A DNA stretch of 64,000 bases from assembly GCA_037176905.1 (NCBI GenBank), contig JBBBWG010026536.1, positions 1 through 64,000 of the forward strand. Direction: 5' to 3'. Shown here piece by piece: positions 61,858 through 64,000 of the stretch. Position numbers and translations under genes: made by a program. Below the pieces are notes generated by a model. It was not told the origin of the DNA and searched no databases. It saw nothing but the letters and a program-made list of their open reading frames with translations. Source of the stretch: Azolla pinnata (lineage: Eukaryota > Streptophyta > Polypodiopsida > Salviniales > Salviniaceae). Position 1 is the first letter of the stretch, and every line of letters begins with the position of its first letter.

Positions 61858-64000
61858 CAAAAAATATGTGTGGTTATCATCGCGTTCTTTTTGTTGATGG
61901 CCCTAGTCGACGGACATAAAAAATAACGATAGCAACATCTCCTATATAATTATAGAGATAAGCCAGACGCGAAAAGGATTTGAAAGGGAAAGGGAGAGAC
62001 ATTAGGCAGAATCGCACACGTTAGCTATTTCAACAGAATACAGATGATGACCTTGTTCAATAATTCAAAGAAATCAATAATGATTCTTGCAATCTAATCG
62101 AAGTAAAAAACTAGAACAAAACCCGAGTCCACCCACACACACACACACACACACACAAGCCAAACACGCATAAATCACATGTTCATTTAATCAAAGCATA
62201 ATGTAATCTCTCTGTTTAATCGAAAAACGATTCGATGAATCGACTCGATCAATCTCAAAAGAAGTAAGAAGAAGAAGAAGAAGAAGAAAATTTTGTCAAT
62301 GGGTTCATTGTCATGACCTCTCTTTTCCCGGTAAGAAAGGAAGTTTTTTCTGCATTTGTTTTTGTTCCAAGATCTCTTTCTTGGTACTTTTTTCTTCTTG
62401 CACGTCTCGGTGGTATATTCCTTGGCCCTTCTTCTTCTTCGTCTTCCGCTCCTTCTTCGCAGGAATCTTTCATCAGACGAGAGATTGAAGCGAGGAAGTA
62501 GAGCTCCCTCCAGCTCCTGCCGCTGCTAGTCTGATCACATCCATTAGACTAACTGCTTCTCACTGCCTCTCTCGTCGCCGCCTTGAACCGCTCTCCATTG
62601 ATCGATCGCTGGCTGCTGTCCAACGCAAACGCTTCATGCTTCCGCTCCTTCACGATGCGTTCTTGTTCCCCTCACGAATCCATCTCCTCCTCCGCCTTCA
62701 CCGCTGGCAACGGGAATGGTCATCTTCATCATCAGGTCTTGATCTTCTTCCTCTTCCTCTTCCTCTTCTTCTTCTTCTTCTTCTTCTTCTGCTCTCTCTC
62801 CATTTCTTGTTCTTGTTCTTGTTTACGTTCTTCTTTCTTTCTTGGCTGGCCCTGAGTTTAAAATCGAATCTACTCTCTTCTCCTATACCTACCTCTCTAC
62901 TACTATCTCACGAGCGTGATCCTCCTGTGATTCGTCTCAACCAAAGTGGACATTACTCGTATGTTCTTCTAAATAGAAGCCACGCCCGCGCCATGCAGTG
63001 CTCTTTCTTCAGGAAAGGATATCTCCTTTACTTGTAAACGAAGCTGATCCTTGCACCGCTTTCTGTTCAAAGAATTTGGCACTTTTGCACAAGCAACTAT
63101 CAATATCGTGGCACTTTGTCTCTATTATGCGGAATCAAAATGTCACTCTTCTATTTCCTAAAAATAGAAAGGAAGGAAGGAAGGAAGGAAGAAAACTTCT
63201 GCCATTACGTCTTGTTGCAGTTCCAGTGCAGCTATTATTGATCGGAGGTAGCTTGAATGCCTCTCCTACCCTAATCGTGAGTTGGATCAGAGAGGACCGA
63301 TAAGCACAGATCACAAAGCAGACAGAATCAGCATTTTCCGGCTCATAATCAGGATTGCTGCGTTGAAGTTCTTCCTCTAGATCATTGAGTGGAACGTCAA
63401 TCAGCTGTCACGTCCGCTGTGAATCCTTCTATATTAAGTAATCTGTCTATAGTTGGATCACTACAATCTAAAACTGATCTAGAATAGACAGGTCGACTCA
63501 TTCAGGAATCATGATTTATAATACCAGGACATGTTGATGTGCTGATCAAGAGAACACCTCTCTCTACTTCAGTCTCAGGTATTATGGTTATGCTGTCATG
63601 AAAACGAAATTCACTGGTGATTGAGCTTACATTGGCCTTAGATTGGAATTCCCTCATTATTGCATCAAGAATGAGAGCTTTTCCCTTGTACCATCAATGT
63701 TTCCCTTAGTTCTCATTTCTCTGATTAGAATATACACGGACAGAGAGGCATTGTTTCTTCGGCAACTTCTGTTAATATGATAGGGAATATTTAAGGTTGT
63801 TACAGGCAAAATGGTTAATCGGACGGAATATTTGAACCTGTTACTGAAGTATTTGCCGTTCCGTGTATGTTTGTAGTTTTCTGAAACCCCTGTGTAGAGC
63901 TGAAGCGCAGGATTATTGTTGCAATGTTTTTCTTGCTAATAGACTATATGCATATATATACCAAATTTCTCAACTTGTGTGATTCAAATCAGTTCTCACT
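61858..64000. other. 3' edge of the window, no firm gene
   Basis: Holds a (CA)n tract (62131-62157), (AGA)n (62262-62289), a TTC-rich run (62742-62790) and (GGAA)n (63169-63192). Pyrimidine-rich sequence followed at 62664 by MRSCSPHESISSSAFTAGNG and a CATCAG-GTCTTG donor could be the first exon of a plus-strand gene that continues beyond the window. No domain was recognised, so this is a weak suggestion. Confidence 0.3.
62131..62157. repeat. (CA)n microsatellite
   Basis: About 13 CA units. Non-coding. Confidence 0.9.

Noticed and set aside
62583-63303. Three overlapping plus-strand frames near the window's end
   Set aside because: They contain pyrimidine-tract Phe/Leu/Ser runs and a GGAA tract, with no recognisable domain. 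Only the first ~150 bp was kept as a weak 5' exon suggestion.

Overview
The window is nuclear DNA of a land plant, most likely a fern or another seed-free vascular plant. The evidence is a vacuolar H+-ATPase A subunit, a plastid glycolate/glycerate translocator, a family S10 carboxypeptidase and an intronless PLS-type PPR gene, set among long introns, many microsatellites and plant transposon families. The fern assignment is an inference from the style of the PPR gene, the LINE remnant and the gene spacing. No rRNA, convincing tRNA, CRISPR or prokaryotic operon structure was seen.

Layout. 1-3790 is mostly gene-poor. 3791-6864 (minus) encodes an unusual nuclear protein that joins a B3 DNA-binding domain to a C3Hc3H (KANSL2/INO80D-type) zinc-binding domain. 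6865-16400 is AT-rich flank with a LINE remnant, a 331-bp direct duplication and a MITE. 16401-23395 (plus) is VHA-A in 20 exons that reconstruct exactly to 623 residues. 25108-28558 (minus) is an INT2/INT4-type inositol transporter. 31175-36518 (minus) is PLGG1. 37.2-46.5 kb is a transposon graveyard: a CACTA miniature element sits inside a pogo/Tigger element, which sits inside a Ty3/gypsy fossil, followed by a simple-sequence block, a hAT fragment and a Ty1/copia fossil. 49404-57266 (plus) is a clade II-like serine carboxypeptidase with an aspartate-rich N-terminal insert and microsatellite-filled introns. 57.8-58.2 kb (minus) is a broken RRM gene fragment. 59395-61347 (minus) is a 650-residue PPR protein. 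61.3-64 kb holds a duplicated piece of PLGG1, a near-perfect palindrome and possible 5' exon material.

The genes do not form a pathway cluster. They are independent housekeeping or organelle-related genes: vacuolar proton pumping, inositol import, photorespiratory carbon export, secreted or vacuolar peptidase, organelle RNA processing and chromatin/transcription. The strongest unusual signals are the B3 + C3Hc3H fusion, the ~170-bp segment shared by PLGG1 exon 1/intron 1 and the 5' end of the PPR gene (it supplies the PPR start codon and a phase-compatible splice donor), the triple-nested transposons, two copies of one long-TIR MITE family, and the polyaspartate N-terminus of the carboxypeptidase.
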